The notes under the pieces are model-generated. The model ran no database searches, was not told where the DNA came from, and saw only the letters and a program-made list of their open reading frames with translations. This document shows positions 17,021 through 24,464 of a stretch of 64,000 nucleotides of DNA, in pieces; positions within the stretch are counted from its first letter, which is position 1; every line of letters starts with the position of its first letter. The translations under genes were made by a program, and so were the position numbers. The stretch is taken from contig NZ_JAJFZK010000005.1 of assembly GCF_020731355.1 (NCBI RefSeq), positions 186,001-250,000 on the forward strand, in the 5' to 3' direction. This DNA comes from Bacillus sp. REN16 (GTDB lineage Bacteria > Bacillota > Bacilli > Bacillales > Bacillaceae_L).

Positions 17021-18574
17021 ATGGTATCAACCTTTCATGGACTAGAAACGGCACGCCGCGGCATGATGACCCAACAGAGTGCTCTATATACAACTGGACA
17101 TAACATCGCAAATGCAAGTACACCTGGGTACACTAGGCAACGTGTTAATTTCACTCAGACAACTCCATACCCATCTCCTGGTCTAAATACAGCGAAAATT
17201 CCTGGACAGGTTGGAACAGGTGTTGAAGCTGGTACGATTCAACGTGTGCGCGAGAGCTTTTTGGACGTTCAGTTCCGCGGAGAGCAAACAAAAACAAGCT
17301 ACTGGGAAACACGCGCGAAAGCCTTGGAAAAGATGGAAGAAATCATGAATGAACCAACTGATACCGGTCTTGCCAACACATTGAACCAATTTTGGCAATC
17401 GTTACAGGATTTAGCCGCAAATCCAGAGGATCAAGGTGCGCGTTCGGTAGTGCGCCAACGCGGTGAAATGGTAGCCAACACATTCAATTATCTATCAAAC
17501 TCATTAACTGCGATAAAAGACGATTTCGGTAAACAAATCAGTGTAACTGTGAAAGCAGTAAACTCGCTTTCTGATCAAATTAGTAGGATAAATAAGCAAA
17601 TTTCTGAGATTGAGCCAGTTGGTTATTTACCCAATGATTTATATGATGAACGTGATCGGTTAATTGATGAACTTTCAAAATATGTCGAGATTAAAGTTCA
17701 CCCACCACGAAGCAGTGGCGGAGATTCGTTAGCTGTTGCTGAGGGGATTTTAGATATTTCCATCGTTGGTGAGGGTGGCCTAGAGACGAAGTTAATTGAT
17801 GGCAGTACATTTAAAAAGCTTTCAGTTGTTCCCGCAATAGACTCCGATGGCGACCGCGTTAATGACGACCCAACTGGACCGATAACTGGATTTCAATTGG
17901 ATGGACAAGATATACCTTTAGTTCGCAGCGGAGAAATGAAGGCGCTAGTGGAATCATATGGATATGTGGATAAGGACGGTTCGGAAAAAGGGATCTACTC
18001 CAAAATGCTAGATGATCTGGATAAAATGGCATATTCGTTTGTAATCCAGTTTAATGCTGTGCATAGTCAAGGGTATACATTAAAAACTTCCGTCGACGAT
18101 AGTAAAAAAGGTGAAGATTTCTTTGAACAATTTACGAATGGTTATAAAAATGCTGCATCCACTATTAGTGTGTCCTCAAATATAGACAATCTAAGTAATA
18201 TTGCTGCTTCAGATGCGCCAAATGAATCAGGAAATGGTAAGAATGCGAATAAGCTTGGAAATGTGAAAAATGAGGATTTTAGCAATATACCGGGATCTGA
18301 GATTAAGGCAGGAAGCATTCAATCCTTCTATGAATCTCTCATCGGTTCAATGGGGGTCGAATCGCAGGAAGCAATCCGAATGGCGGATAATTCTGCAGTA
18401 TTGAAGGATTCAGTGGAAAACCGTCGCCAATCGGTAAGTGCGGTTTCCTTAGATGAAGAAATGACAAATATGATCAAGTTCCAGCATGCCTATAATGGTT
18501 CTGCGAGAATGATAACAGTACTCGATGAAATGCTAGAAAGAATTATTAACGGTCTAGGTACTGGTGGAAGGTAG
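17021..18574 (+). CDS. flgK: FlgK, hook-filament junction protein 1
   Basis: 517 aa, close to the usual Bacillus length. The N-terminal D0 rod/hook motif 'FHGLETARRGMMTQQSALYTTGHNIANASTPGYTR' (seen in part here) and the C-terminal 'SLDEEMTNMIKFQHAYNGSARM' helix form the coiled-coil D0 domain that locks into the hook. It is exported through the flagellar type III apparatus without a signal peptide. RBS GGAGGATGG. flgL starts 10 nt after the stop. Confidence 0.96.
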   Translation: MVSTFHGLETARRGMMTQQSALYTTGHNIANASTPGYTRQRVNFTQTTPYPSPGLNTAKIPGQVGTGVEAGTIQRVRESFLDVQFRGEQTKTSYWETRAKALEKMEEIMNEPTDTGLANTLNQFWQSLQDLAANPEDQGARSVVRQRGEMVANTFNYLSNSLTAIKDDFGKQISVTVKAVNSLSDQISRINKQISEIEPVGYLPNDLYDERDRLIDELSKYVEIKVHPPRSSGGDSLAVAEGILDISIVGEGGLETKLIDGSTFKKLSVVPAIDSDGDRVNDDPTGPITGFQLDGQDIPLVRSGEMKALVESYGYVDKDGSEKGIYSKMLDDLDKMAYSFVIQFNAVHSQGYTLKTSVDDSKKGEDFFEQFTNGYKNAASTISVSSNIDNLSNIAASDAPNESGNGKNANKLGNVKNEDFSNIPGSEIKAGSIQSFYESLIGSMGVESQEAIRMADNSAVLKDSVENRRQSVSAVSLDEEMTNMIKFQHAYNGSARMITVLDEMLERIINGLGTGGR

Positions 18575-18583
18575 GTGTAACCA

Positions 18584-19462
18584 ATGCGTATAACACAATC
18601 AATGCTAACAAATAACATGCTGCGAAATTTAAGCAGCAGCTACGAGAGACTTGGTAAATTCCAGGGTCAACTAAATACTCAAAAGAAGATTACCAAACCT
18701 TCGGATGATCCGGTAGTAGCAATCAAAGGGATGCGCTATCGTACGGACCTTAAGGAAATTGAGCAATACCAGCGTAACTTGTCTGAAGGTTATAATTGGA
18801 TGGAATCGGCCGATGATGCAATGGATAAAATGACTCAGGCACTTCATAGGGTGAGGGAATTAACGGTTCAGGCGAGTACTGGTACAAATGGTGCGGATGA
18901 AAAGAAGAATATTGCGATAGAAATTGAACAGTTAAAAGAGCATATTGCGACAATCGCTAATACGAAGGTTGGGAATAAATACATTTTTAATGGGGCTAAC
19001 ACAAATGAAGCTCCAGTCGATTTAACTTCCAATCAAATTTCGTCATCTACTAGTGATGTTTTACTTGAGGTCTCGAAAGGAGTTCAAATGAATGTAAATG
19101 TGAAAACATCGGACCTTTTAAAAGGCAGTAATACAAATGACATCTTTACAGAACTAGATTATTTAATAGATGATTTAAATTCTAACGGGGATGTTGGAAA
19201 ATATCTTGAAACATTGGACTCGCACGCATCCAATGTTTTAGCGAATCGCGCGGACCTAGGGGCAAGGTATAACTGTATTGAACTTATCGATGACAGACTT
19301 CGTTCACAAGAGGTAATCGCAACCAAAATTATCTCTGAAAATGAAGATGCGGAAATGGAAAAGGTGATTATTGGTTTGACCACCGCAGAAGCAGTTCATC
19401 GTGCAGCGCTTGGAGTTGGGGCTAAAATTATGCAACCAACACTAATGGATTTTTTACGTTAA
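18584..19462 (+). CDS. flgL: FlgL, hook-filament junction protein 3
   Basis: 292 aa. 'MRITQSMLTNNMLRNLSSSYERL' and 'QLNTQKKITKPSDDPVVAIKGM' at the N-terminus and the C-terminal helix ('GLTTAEAVHRAALGVGAKIMQPTLMDFL') are characteristic. FlgL joins FlgK to the flagellin filament and resembles flagellin in its D0/D1 parts. RBS GTAGGTG. An intrinsic terminator starts at the stop codon and may reduce readthrough into yviE, fliW and csrA. Confidence 0.96.
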   Translation: MRITQSMLTNNMLRNLSSSYERLGKFQGQLNTQKKITKPSDDPVVAIKGMRYRTDLKEIEQYQRNLSEGYNWMESADDAMDKMTQALHRVRELTVQASTGTNGADEKKNIAIEIEQLKEHIATIANTKVGNKYIFNGANTNEAPVDLTSNQISSSTSDVLLEVSKGVQMNVNVKTSDLLKGSNTNDIFTELDYLIDDLNSNGDVGKYLETLDSHASNVLANRADLGARYNCIELIDDRLRSQEVIATKIISENEDAEMEKVIIGLTTAEAVHRAALGVGAKIMQPTLMDFLR

Positions 19463-19490
19463 GCTATCTTTTTATGAGATAGCTTTTTTG
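19461..19490 (+). terminator. Terminator/attenuator after flgL
   Basis: Stem AAGCTATC (19461-19468) with GATAGCTT (19478-19485), followed by TTTTT. It lies inside the operon, so it probably only partly stops transcription. Confidence 0.75.
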
Positions 19491-19504
19491 ATAGGAGTGG
19501 GACT

Positions 19505-20095
19505 ATGGAGTTAGCTCAAATACGTTTACAATCTCAAAATGCTAAAATAGGAATTCGGACAACCCAACCCGTTCAGGAAATTCAGCAACCAAAAGCAAAC
19601 TTATCGATTGAACAGCCAAAGGCAGAGTTAAGTATACAAACTAAACCTGGAAAATTAACGATTGATAAAACAGAAGCATGGGCGGATATGGATTTGAAAC
19701 ATATTTCGCGAAGAAACTCTGAAGCTGCTGATCAAGGCTATCAAGATTCACTTGAAGGAATAGCAAGGCGAGCGCAAGAGGGTAACGAACTTATGCGGAT
19801 TGAAAACAGTGGTAGTCCAATAGCCCAAATTGCAAAACGTAATAGTGAAGGTCCTGAGCTCCAGTTTAATGTAGGATGGATACCATCACACTTTAGTGTT
19901 AAGACTAGTTATGATCCCGCGAAGGTAGATATTCAGGTGAAGGTGAATAAGCCTATCATTAATTCAAGTATTAATAAGCCAATTCACGAGTATGCACCTG
20001 GTAAGGTGGACGTAAATCTTGAACAAAGACAGTCATTGAAAATTGATTTTGCTAATTTAAAATATGTAGGTGTAAACTACGAGCAAGAGATCTAA
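19505..20095 (+). CDS. yviE: YviE, DUF6470 family flagellar-operon protein
   Basis: 196 aa. The N-terminus has repeats with alternating hydrophobic residues ('IRLQSQNAKIGIRTTQP', 'KANLSIEQPKAELSIQ', 'KPGKLTIDKTEAW'), then 'ADMDLKHISRRNSEAADQGYQDSLEGIARRAQ' (read in part), the typical YviE core. The role is unknown. The gene always lies between flgL and fliW in Bacillus. RBS ATAGGAGTG. No signal peptide or membrane segment. Confidence 0.88.
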   Translation: MELAQIRLQSQNAKIGIRTTQPVQEIQQPKANLSIEQPKAELSIQTKPGKLTIDKTEAWADMDLKHISRRNSEAADQGYQDSLEGIARRAQEGNELMRIENSGSPIAQIAKRNSEGPELQFNVGWIPSHFSVKTSYDPAKVDIQVKVNKPIINSSINKPIHEYAPGKVDVNLEQRQSLKIDFANLKYVGVNYEQEI

Positions 20096-20124
20096 TTTCC
20101 TTCAGTAAAAATTCACTGAAGAAA

Positions 20125-20225
20125 ATTAATGCTTCCGGCGGACGCCAAAGATTTTTAAAAGAAGTTTTCCGAGCATGCTCGGAAAAAATCTTTTCGCAAA
20201 TACGCCAAGGCGTATTTGATTAGGA
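20125..20225. repeat. Palindromic intergenic element between yviE and fliW
   Basis: The gap holds a perfect palindrome core TTCCGAGCATGCTCGGAA (20167-20184), extended on each side by T/A pairs and by AAAGATTTTT and AAAAATCTTT arms, and a second inverted pair AAATACGCC/GGCGTATTT (20198-20217). The outer ends (GGCGGACGCC near 20136 and TACGCC..GGCGTA) also show partial inversion. It looks like a mobile intergenic palindromic unit (REP/MITE-like) rather than a simple terminator, because the T run after the core is short. A further small stem (CTTCAGT/ACTGAAG, near 20100-20121) precedes it. Confidence 0.6.
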
Positions 20226-20238
20226 AGGTTGTGAAAAA

Positions 20239-20670
20239 ATGAAAACAAAATATCATGGTGAGATACATATAGAGGAAAATGAAATTATTACGTTTGCGAA
20301 TGGTATACCGGGCTTTTTAGAAGAAAAGAAATTTGTGATTCTTCAATTTGGTGAGGACTCCGGAATCTCTGTTATGCAGTCTGTAAGTAATTCAGAGTTA
20401 GCATTTGTAGTAACAAACCCGTTTTTCTTTTATCAGGAATATGATTTTACGATAGATGACCAAGTAGTAGAACAACTTAAGTTAGATTCTGAAAAGGATG
20501 TAACCGTTTATGTGATTTTAACTGTCCAGGATCCATTCGGAAAAACAACTGCTAACCTACAAGCTCCTATTGTTCTAAACAATAAAAAGCAATTAGGCAA
20601 ACAGGTTATTTTAACAAACACTTCATATCAAACAAAACACAATATTTTCGAAAAAATTACAACGAAATAG
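20239..20670 (+). CDS. fliW: FliW, flagellar assembly factor and CsrA antagonist
   Basis: 143 aa. 'MKTKYHGEIHIEENEIITFANGIPGFLEEKKF' (seen in part), 'FVVTNPFFFYQEYDF' and 'NLQAPIVLNNKKQLGKQVIL' are diagnostic of FliW. FliW binds flagellin or CsrA: when flagellin is exported, FliW frees itself and blocks CsrA, which otherwise represses hag translation. The gene is 12 nt upstream of csrA and close to hag, as in B. subtilis. RBS GGAAGG. Confidence 0.96.
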   Translation: MKTKYHGEIHIEENEIITFANGIPGFLEEKKFVILQFGEDSGISVMQSVSNSELAFVVTNPFFFYQEYDFTIDDQVVEQLKLDSEKDVTVYVILTVQDPFGKTTANLQAPIVLNNKKQLGKQVILTNTSYQTKHNIFEKITTK

Positions 20671-20682
20671 GAGGTGGGAAAA

Positions 20683-20916
20683 ATGCTTGTTTTAACAAGG
20701 AAAGTAAATGAGTCGATAAAAATAGGTGATGAGATTGAAATAACAATTTTATCTGTTAGCGGAGAACAAATAAAAATTGGAATTGACGCACCACGAACTG
20801 TAGAAATCCATCGAAAAGAAGTTTACCTAGATATTCAAAACGAAAACAATCAAGCCTCCCAAACCTCAATCGATCTTTTAAAACAGCTTAATATTAACTT
20901 TAAGAATGCCCGTTAA
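20683..20916 (+). CDS. csrA: CsrA, translational repressor of flagellin
   Basis: 77 aa from ATG 20683: GGAGG lies 8 nt upstream, and '[20 protein letters not shown]' is the invariant CsrA N-terminus; the GTG at 20674 overlaps the Shine-Dalgarno and is rejected. Conserved RNA-binding residues occur at 'LTRK' and in '[20 protein letters not shown]' (Arg44-type position). CsrA dimers bind GGA hairpins. A consensus site lies in the hag leader (21072-21087). FliW is encoded directly upstream. Confidence 0.97.
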   Translation: MLVLTRKVNESIKIGDEIEITILSVSGEQIKIGIDAPRTVEIHRKEVYLDIQNENNQASQTSIDLLKQLNINFKNAR

Positions 20917-20943
20917 TCGAAAAAAATTACGGGTGTTTTTATT
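20909..20943 (+). terminator. Intrinsic terminator after csrA
   Basis: Stem CCCGT (20909-20913)..ACGGG (20929-20933), extended by TAAT/ATT pairs, then TGTTTTTA. The csrA stop lies in the stem. Confidence 0.75.
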
Positions 20944-20979
20944 CACAAAAATTTTGTAGAAAAAAATCTAAAAATCTAT

Positions 20980-21005
20980 TAAACAAATACAAAACATGTC
21001 GATAT
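20980..21005 (+). promoter_or_regulatory. Sigma-D promoter of hag
   Basis: TAAA (20980-20983), 14 nt, GTCGATAT (20998-21005); 110 nt upstream of the flagellin start, which leaves a long leader with a CsrA site. Confidence 0.9.
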
Positions 21006-21071
21006 AAAGGATGTAAAACAAATAAGTATAAAAGGCGGCCGACTTTTGAACTATTTGTCAATATATTAAAT

Positions 21072-21087
21072 TCCACATGGACGTGGA
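21072..21087 (+). promoter_or_regulatory. CsrA-binding hairpin in hag leader
   Basis: TCCAC-ATGGAC-GTGGA forms a 5-bp stem with GGA in the loop. The core ACATGGACGT fits the CsrA consensus ACANGGANGT exactly. A second GGA is in the Shine-Dalgarno (AAGGAGGAA, near 21098), so one dimer could bridge both, as shown for B. subtilis hag. Confidence 0.85.
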
Positions 21088-21114
21088 TACAAACATTCAA
21101 GGAGGAAACAAGAA

Positions 21115-23287
21115 ATGAGAATTAATCACAATATTGCAGCACTTAATACTTATCGTCAGTTGAATAGTGCAGGTAATGCGCAATCAAAATCCATGGAAAA
21201 ATTATCGTCAGGTCTACGAATTAACCGTGCTGGTGATGATGCTGCCGGATTGGCAATCTCTGAAAAAATGCGTGCTCAAGTACGCGGTTTAGACCAAGCT
21301 TCTAAAAATGCTCAAGACGGTAGACAAGAAATGCCGCGCTAAGCAGTAATGCTTAGATGAAAACTCCGTGAATTCGGTGGAACCCCAAACCAAACTAGTA
21401 AGAGTTGATGGTGGGCAATACCGAGCCAAGCCTAATGAATTGGTAAAAAGTAATTAGGAAGGTGTGACGGTCAGGTGGTGAGGAACCATACCAATAACCC
21501 ACCCAAGAGCGCGGAGCACCCAATTAGGGGTGAAGATATGACCTGAACTTTATGGAAACATAAAGAAGCAGAGGATAAAAAGCCACTGCGATAACATAGT
21601 TGATTTCTCTAATTCAAACAGCTGAAGGTGCGTTAAACGAGACTCATGATATTCTTCAACGTATGCGTGAATTAACAGTTCAAAGTAATAATGATACAAA
21701 TACAGCTGATGACCGCGCAGAAATTCAAAAAGAAATTGGTCAATTAGTTCAAGAAGTTGATGGAATTGCTCAACGTACGGAATTCAATACAAAGAACTTA
21801 CTACAAGGTAAAGTTGGGCTTAAACTTGATGCGGTAGATGACGGAACTTTAGATACACTGGCACTTAGTTATGATGTAGATGTTACAAACGCAAAAGCTG
21901 GAACAACGTATACTTTTGGTCACACAAACGATTCCAATGCGATTACTTTATCTGACGGTACAACAACTCAACAGGTTACTGTTGGAACCGCTGGAGCATT
22001 TACTGCTGGTACAGTATTAGACTTCGATAAGCTAGGTGTAAAAATCACACTAAAACAGGGTGGCACATTTGGATCAGATGCTAGTGAGCTAGCATTAAAT
22101 GCTAAAACGCTTATTACTGAAGAGGATGCTTCTATTAACTCCAGTGCAAAAATTCAAATCGGAGCAAATAGTAACCAAACACTAACTATATCTATTTCTG
22201 ATATGAGTGCAAGTAGTCTAGGTTCGTCTGCTACACCTGCATTTGCATTAAATGGTGTTAACGTAACAAGTCAATCATTCGATGATAATTTAGCTGTAAT
22301 TGACCAAGCAATTAAGGATGTCTCTGGTGAACGTTCTAAACTAGGTGCATACCAAAACCGTTTAGATCACACGATTAATAACTTAAACACTTCTTCTGAA
22401 AACCTAACGGCAGCGGAATCTCGTATCCGTGACGTAGATTATGTTTTAGCTGCTTAAGCAGTAACAAGCACAGTCGTCCTAGCTGGTAACGGCTAGAGAT
22501 CATAATCGGGTGAATTGCTGGAAAACCCTTAGAGCTTTTCTTACCACAACGTAGTTGGAAACGACAAGCGTGATGGTTTGAAAAAAGAAAAGATTGGGCA
22601 ATCAGCAGCCAATCTTCTGTCTCGAAAGAGTGGAGAAGGTTCAACGACTAGGATATACCATCTAAAGCGAAAGCTATGATGATGAAATCCATAGGTGAAA
22701 CAATGGTCATCAGCATTGTGAATCCGAAGTGCCCGACCCCTACTAGAAACTTAGAGGGTGAAGATATAGTCTAGTCATTTGTGAAAGCAAATGTTCGCAC
22801 GATGGCGAAAGAAATGATGAACCAAACTAAGAATTCTATTCTTTCTCAAGCAGCACAAGCAATGTTGGCTCAATCGAATCAGATTCCTCAAGGAGTTCTA
22901 CAACTCTTGAGATAATGATTGAAGGGCGTCTAGCTTGGTAACGGGCTAGAGGATAACTGGGTGAATTGCTGGAACTTTCTAAAGCTTCATCAACCACAAC
23001 GTAACTGGAAACGGTAAGCGTGCAGGTCTGAAAATGATGAAGATGAAACAATGGATAATCAGCAGCCAAGCTCCTGTTCCGAAAGGATGGAGAAGGTTCA
23101 ACGACTAGAGAAGTACGGTCTAAGGCAAAAGCTATGACTATGAATCTCGTAGGGCAGCAAAAGCTGTTCGAAGTGCCCAGCTCCATGAAAACCATGGATG
23201 AAGATATAGTCTATTCTGTGACCGAAAGGCATAGCGGCAAAGCAAGCTAACCAACAACCACAAGGAGTTTTACAACTTCTTCGTTAA
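21115..23287 (+). CDS. hag: Flagellin Hag, split by three group I introns (exons 21115-21321, 21603-22439, 22802-22870, 23243-23287)
   Basis: Joining the four exons gives an uninterrupted 385-aa flagellin. Exon 1 carries '[17 protein letters not shown]' and '[20 protein letters not shown]' and ends in QDG. Exon 2 resumes with '[20 protein letters not shown]' and contains the variable centre, up to 'AESRIRDVD'. Exon 3 is '[20 protein letters not shown]' plus MLA. Exon 4 is [14 protein letters not shown] and stop. Both D0/D1 ends are thus canonical. Unspliced frames stop at 21342 and 22457, so an ordinary ORF caller would see two fragments. Each exon ends in T and each intron in G, as group I chemistry requires. 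For intron 2 a boundary 3 nt later on both sides (giving DVDYAKEMM) cannot be excluded. The gene has a sigma-D promoter, a CsrA hairpin and the RBS AAGGAGGAA. Confidence 0.9.
21322..21602 (+). ncRNA. Group I intron 1 of hag (281 nt, no ORF)
   Basis: P1 pairs exon CGGT plus intron A (21318-21322) with TGCCG (21332-21336), including the U-G pair at the splice site. P10 is a perfect GAAAT (21328-21332) with the 3' exon ATTTC (21603-21607). P2 is CTAAGCA/TGCTTAG closed by a GTAA tetraloop (21339-21356). P7 is TCAGGT (21471-21476) with ACCTGA (21541-21546), following the conserved AAGATATGACC. The last base is G. These features fix both splice sites. It is unlike introns 2 and 3 in sequence. Confidence 0.92.
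22440..22801 (+). ncRNA. Group I intron 2 of hag (362 nt, no ORF)
   Basis: The group I core is visible: GGGTGAATTGCTGG (P3/P4 side), GACTA (22646-22650) paired with TAGTC (22767-22771) as P7, and the conserved AAGATATAGTC. P2 is CTAGC/GCTAG (22479-22496). P1 can form as GAT plus T (22437-22440) with AGTC (22472-22475), four pairs with U-G at the junction. The end is placed by the protein: RDVD then MAKEMM. P9 hairpin CATTTG/CAAATG precedes the terminal G. Highly similar to intron 3 in core blocks. Confidence 0.88.
22871..22915 (+). other. Alternative flagellin C-terminus (14 codons plus stop) inside intron 3
   Basis: In frame with exon 3, these codons give [14 protein letters not shown] and TAA. 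The spliced exon 4 gives [14 protein letters not shown]. The peptides agree at 12 of 14 positions, while seven codons differ silently (for example AGA versus CGT for Arg and TTG versus CTT for Leu). So an RNA that keeps intron 3 still makes a full-length flagellin of equal length. Confidence 0.85.
22871..23242 (+). ncRNA. Group I intron 3 of hag (372 nt), with flagellin-tail coding sequence in its 5' end
   Basis: The core blocks match intron 2 (GGTGAATTGCTGGAA, ATCAGCAGCCAA, TGGAGAAGGTTCAACGACTA, AAGATATAGTCT). P1 is GGCT plus C (exon 22868-22870 with flanking base and intron base 22871) paired with GGGC (22924-22927), just before P2 CTAGC/GCTAG (22930-22949), the same arrangement as in intron 2. 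The ends are set by the product [17 protein letters not shown]. The first 45 nt (22871-22915) encode [14 protein letters not shown] and stop in frame with exon 3, inside the P1 loop. Confidence 0.85.
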
Positions 23288-23298
23288 TATTACCTTTT

Positions 23299-23335
23299 AT
23301 TGGCTCCAGATGTTTTTCTGGAGCCAATGTTTTTG
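23299..23335 (+). terminator. Intrinsic terminator of hag
   Basis: A perfect 11-bp stem, ATTGGCTCCAG (23299-23309) with CTGGAGCCAAT (23318-23328), followed by GTTTTTG. Strong, as expected for flagellin. Confidence 0.92.
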
Positions 23336-23358
23336 AAATTGTTTATGATTATGTCAAA

Positions 23359-24312
23359 TTAGTTAACTTTTGAAGTTCTAAGATACTCGAAATACTCGAT
23401 ACTTTCTCCTTTAGTAAAGCCCGTGCTACTTTGGAAGAATGCTAAATAACACAATTCCTCTCTGTTAAATTCAATTTGATATGAATTCGTTTGTTTATTT
23501 CCATTGCGCAAATTGTTAATATAAAAATTGTAAACATCATTAATATTAATGTTTTTATTAATTTCATTTATCATTGTATGTAAAATTAGTTTGATATCAC
23601 TTGTTGGCATCTCAAAGCTAAGTTCTGATGAAATATATAGTGATGTTCTATGGTGAGGAGGGAAAATAGTTGGGTCTATATTGTTTTGAAACATATCCTT
23701 ACGCTTGATTACAATATACGGCCTTATGATTGATAAGAAATATAAGATGGATGGTTTATCATAAAGGACAAGTCGTTTCTTGCCATCAATGATAAATAAA
23801 ACATTGTATTTTTCTTGTATTAGACCTTTAAGAAATTTAATTTCTTCGATAGAAAATGATTCTGTTGAAATAACTATTTTTTCTGGATTGTTTTTGTTTA
23901 TTTTTAAATTGCCATCATCTTGGTACCACCATGCTAAGCATAATGGTGACAATACCCACTTTATTAAATGAAATGGTACCTTTTTCACTCCGTTGGGATA
24001 CCATATCTTTTTTAACAAAACATACAAATTGTCAACAGTGGATTGAACATAATAAAGGTCTGAGTGACCAGCCACTAAACGATCATCAAAAACTCTTCTG
24101 AATTTAGGCGGGCTAAGTTTAATGTGTTCCCCTAGGCTTTGGTAACTAGTTAAACACCATAAACGGTCTTTTCTAGCATGTCCAAATCTAAATCGTGGTG
24201 ATTTATTTTTTTCTATTAAAATATTGCCATCCCCTAGAAGCTTTCCTGTTAACATTTCTAATAGCCTGGGATCATAGTTTTGAATAAGATACTCAATTAA
24301 ATTGACATCCAT
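23359..24312 (-). CDS. Free-standing LAGLIDADG homing endonuclease
   Basis: 317 aa from ATG 24312 (GAGGTG 6 nt upstream); an ATG at 24333 would add seven residues but has no ribosome site. Two LAGLIDADG-type helices are visible: 'LEMLTGKLLGDG' (about residues 18-29, Asp28) and 'PLCLAWWYQDDG' (about 123-134, Asp132/133), the pattern of a single-chain, two-motif enzyme of the LAGLIDADG DNA-modification type. Such enzymes cut long, rare DNA targets and make the surrounding sequence mobile. It is not inside any intron, but it lies 71 nt past the flagellin stop, on the opposite strand, next to three introns that lack endonuclease genes. A role in their spread, or in spread of its own gene, is inference. 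B. subtilis has no gene here. Confidence 0.88.
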   Translation of the reverse strand: MDVNLIEYLIQNYDPRLLEMLTGKLLGDGNILIEKNKSPRFRFGHARKDRLWCLTSYQSLGEHIKLSPPKFRRVFDDRLVAGHSDLYYVQSTVDNLYVLLKKIWYPNGVKKVPFHLIKWVLSPLCLAWWYQDDGNLKINKNNPEKIVISTESFSIEEIKFLKGLIQEKYNVLFIIDGKKRLVLYDKPSILYFLSIIRPYIVIKRKDMFQNNIDPTIFPPHHRTSLYISSELSFEMPTSDIKLILHTMINEINKNININDVYNFYINNLRNGNKQTNSYQIEFNREELCYLAFFQSSTGFTKGESIEYFEYLRTSKVN

Positions 24313-24402
24313 CAAATTCACCTCAAATGGCATAGTTAGGAACGTATGTTCCTGTGTTTTTATTATACCACTTTCTTTAATTATTAAAATCTTAATTTAA
24401 TT

Positions 24403-24428
24403 TAAAATTTCCTTCGACATGCCGATAT
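24403..24428 (+). promoter_or_regulatory. Sigma-D promoter of flaG-fliD-fliS-fliT
   Basis: TAAA (24403-24406), 14 nt, GCCGATAT (24421-24428): a perfect match to both consensus boxes, 37 nt before flaG. Confidence 0.9.
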
Positions 24429-24464
24429 AACTAATAAAGGTCCGTTCGTTTAGGAGGAAATGAT

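Noticed and set aside
21600-22457. Stand-alone 285-aa flagellin-like gene with its own start
   Set aside because: It has no ribosome site and lacks both conserved ends; it is exon 2 of hag plus some intron bases.
21115-22457. hag as a frameshifted pseudogene
   Set aside because: The interruptions are 281, 362 and 372 nt long with group I pairings and precise codon-level junctions, which decay would not produce.
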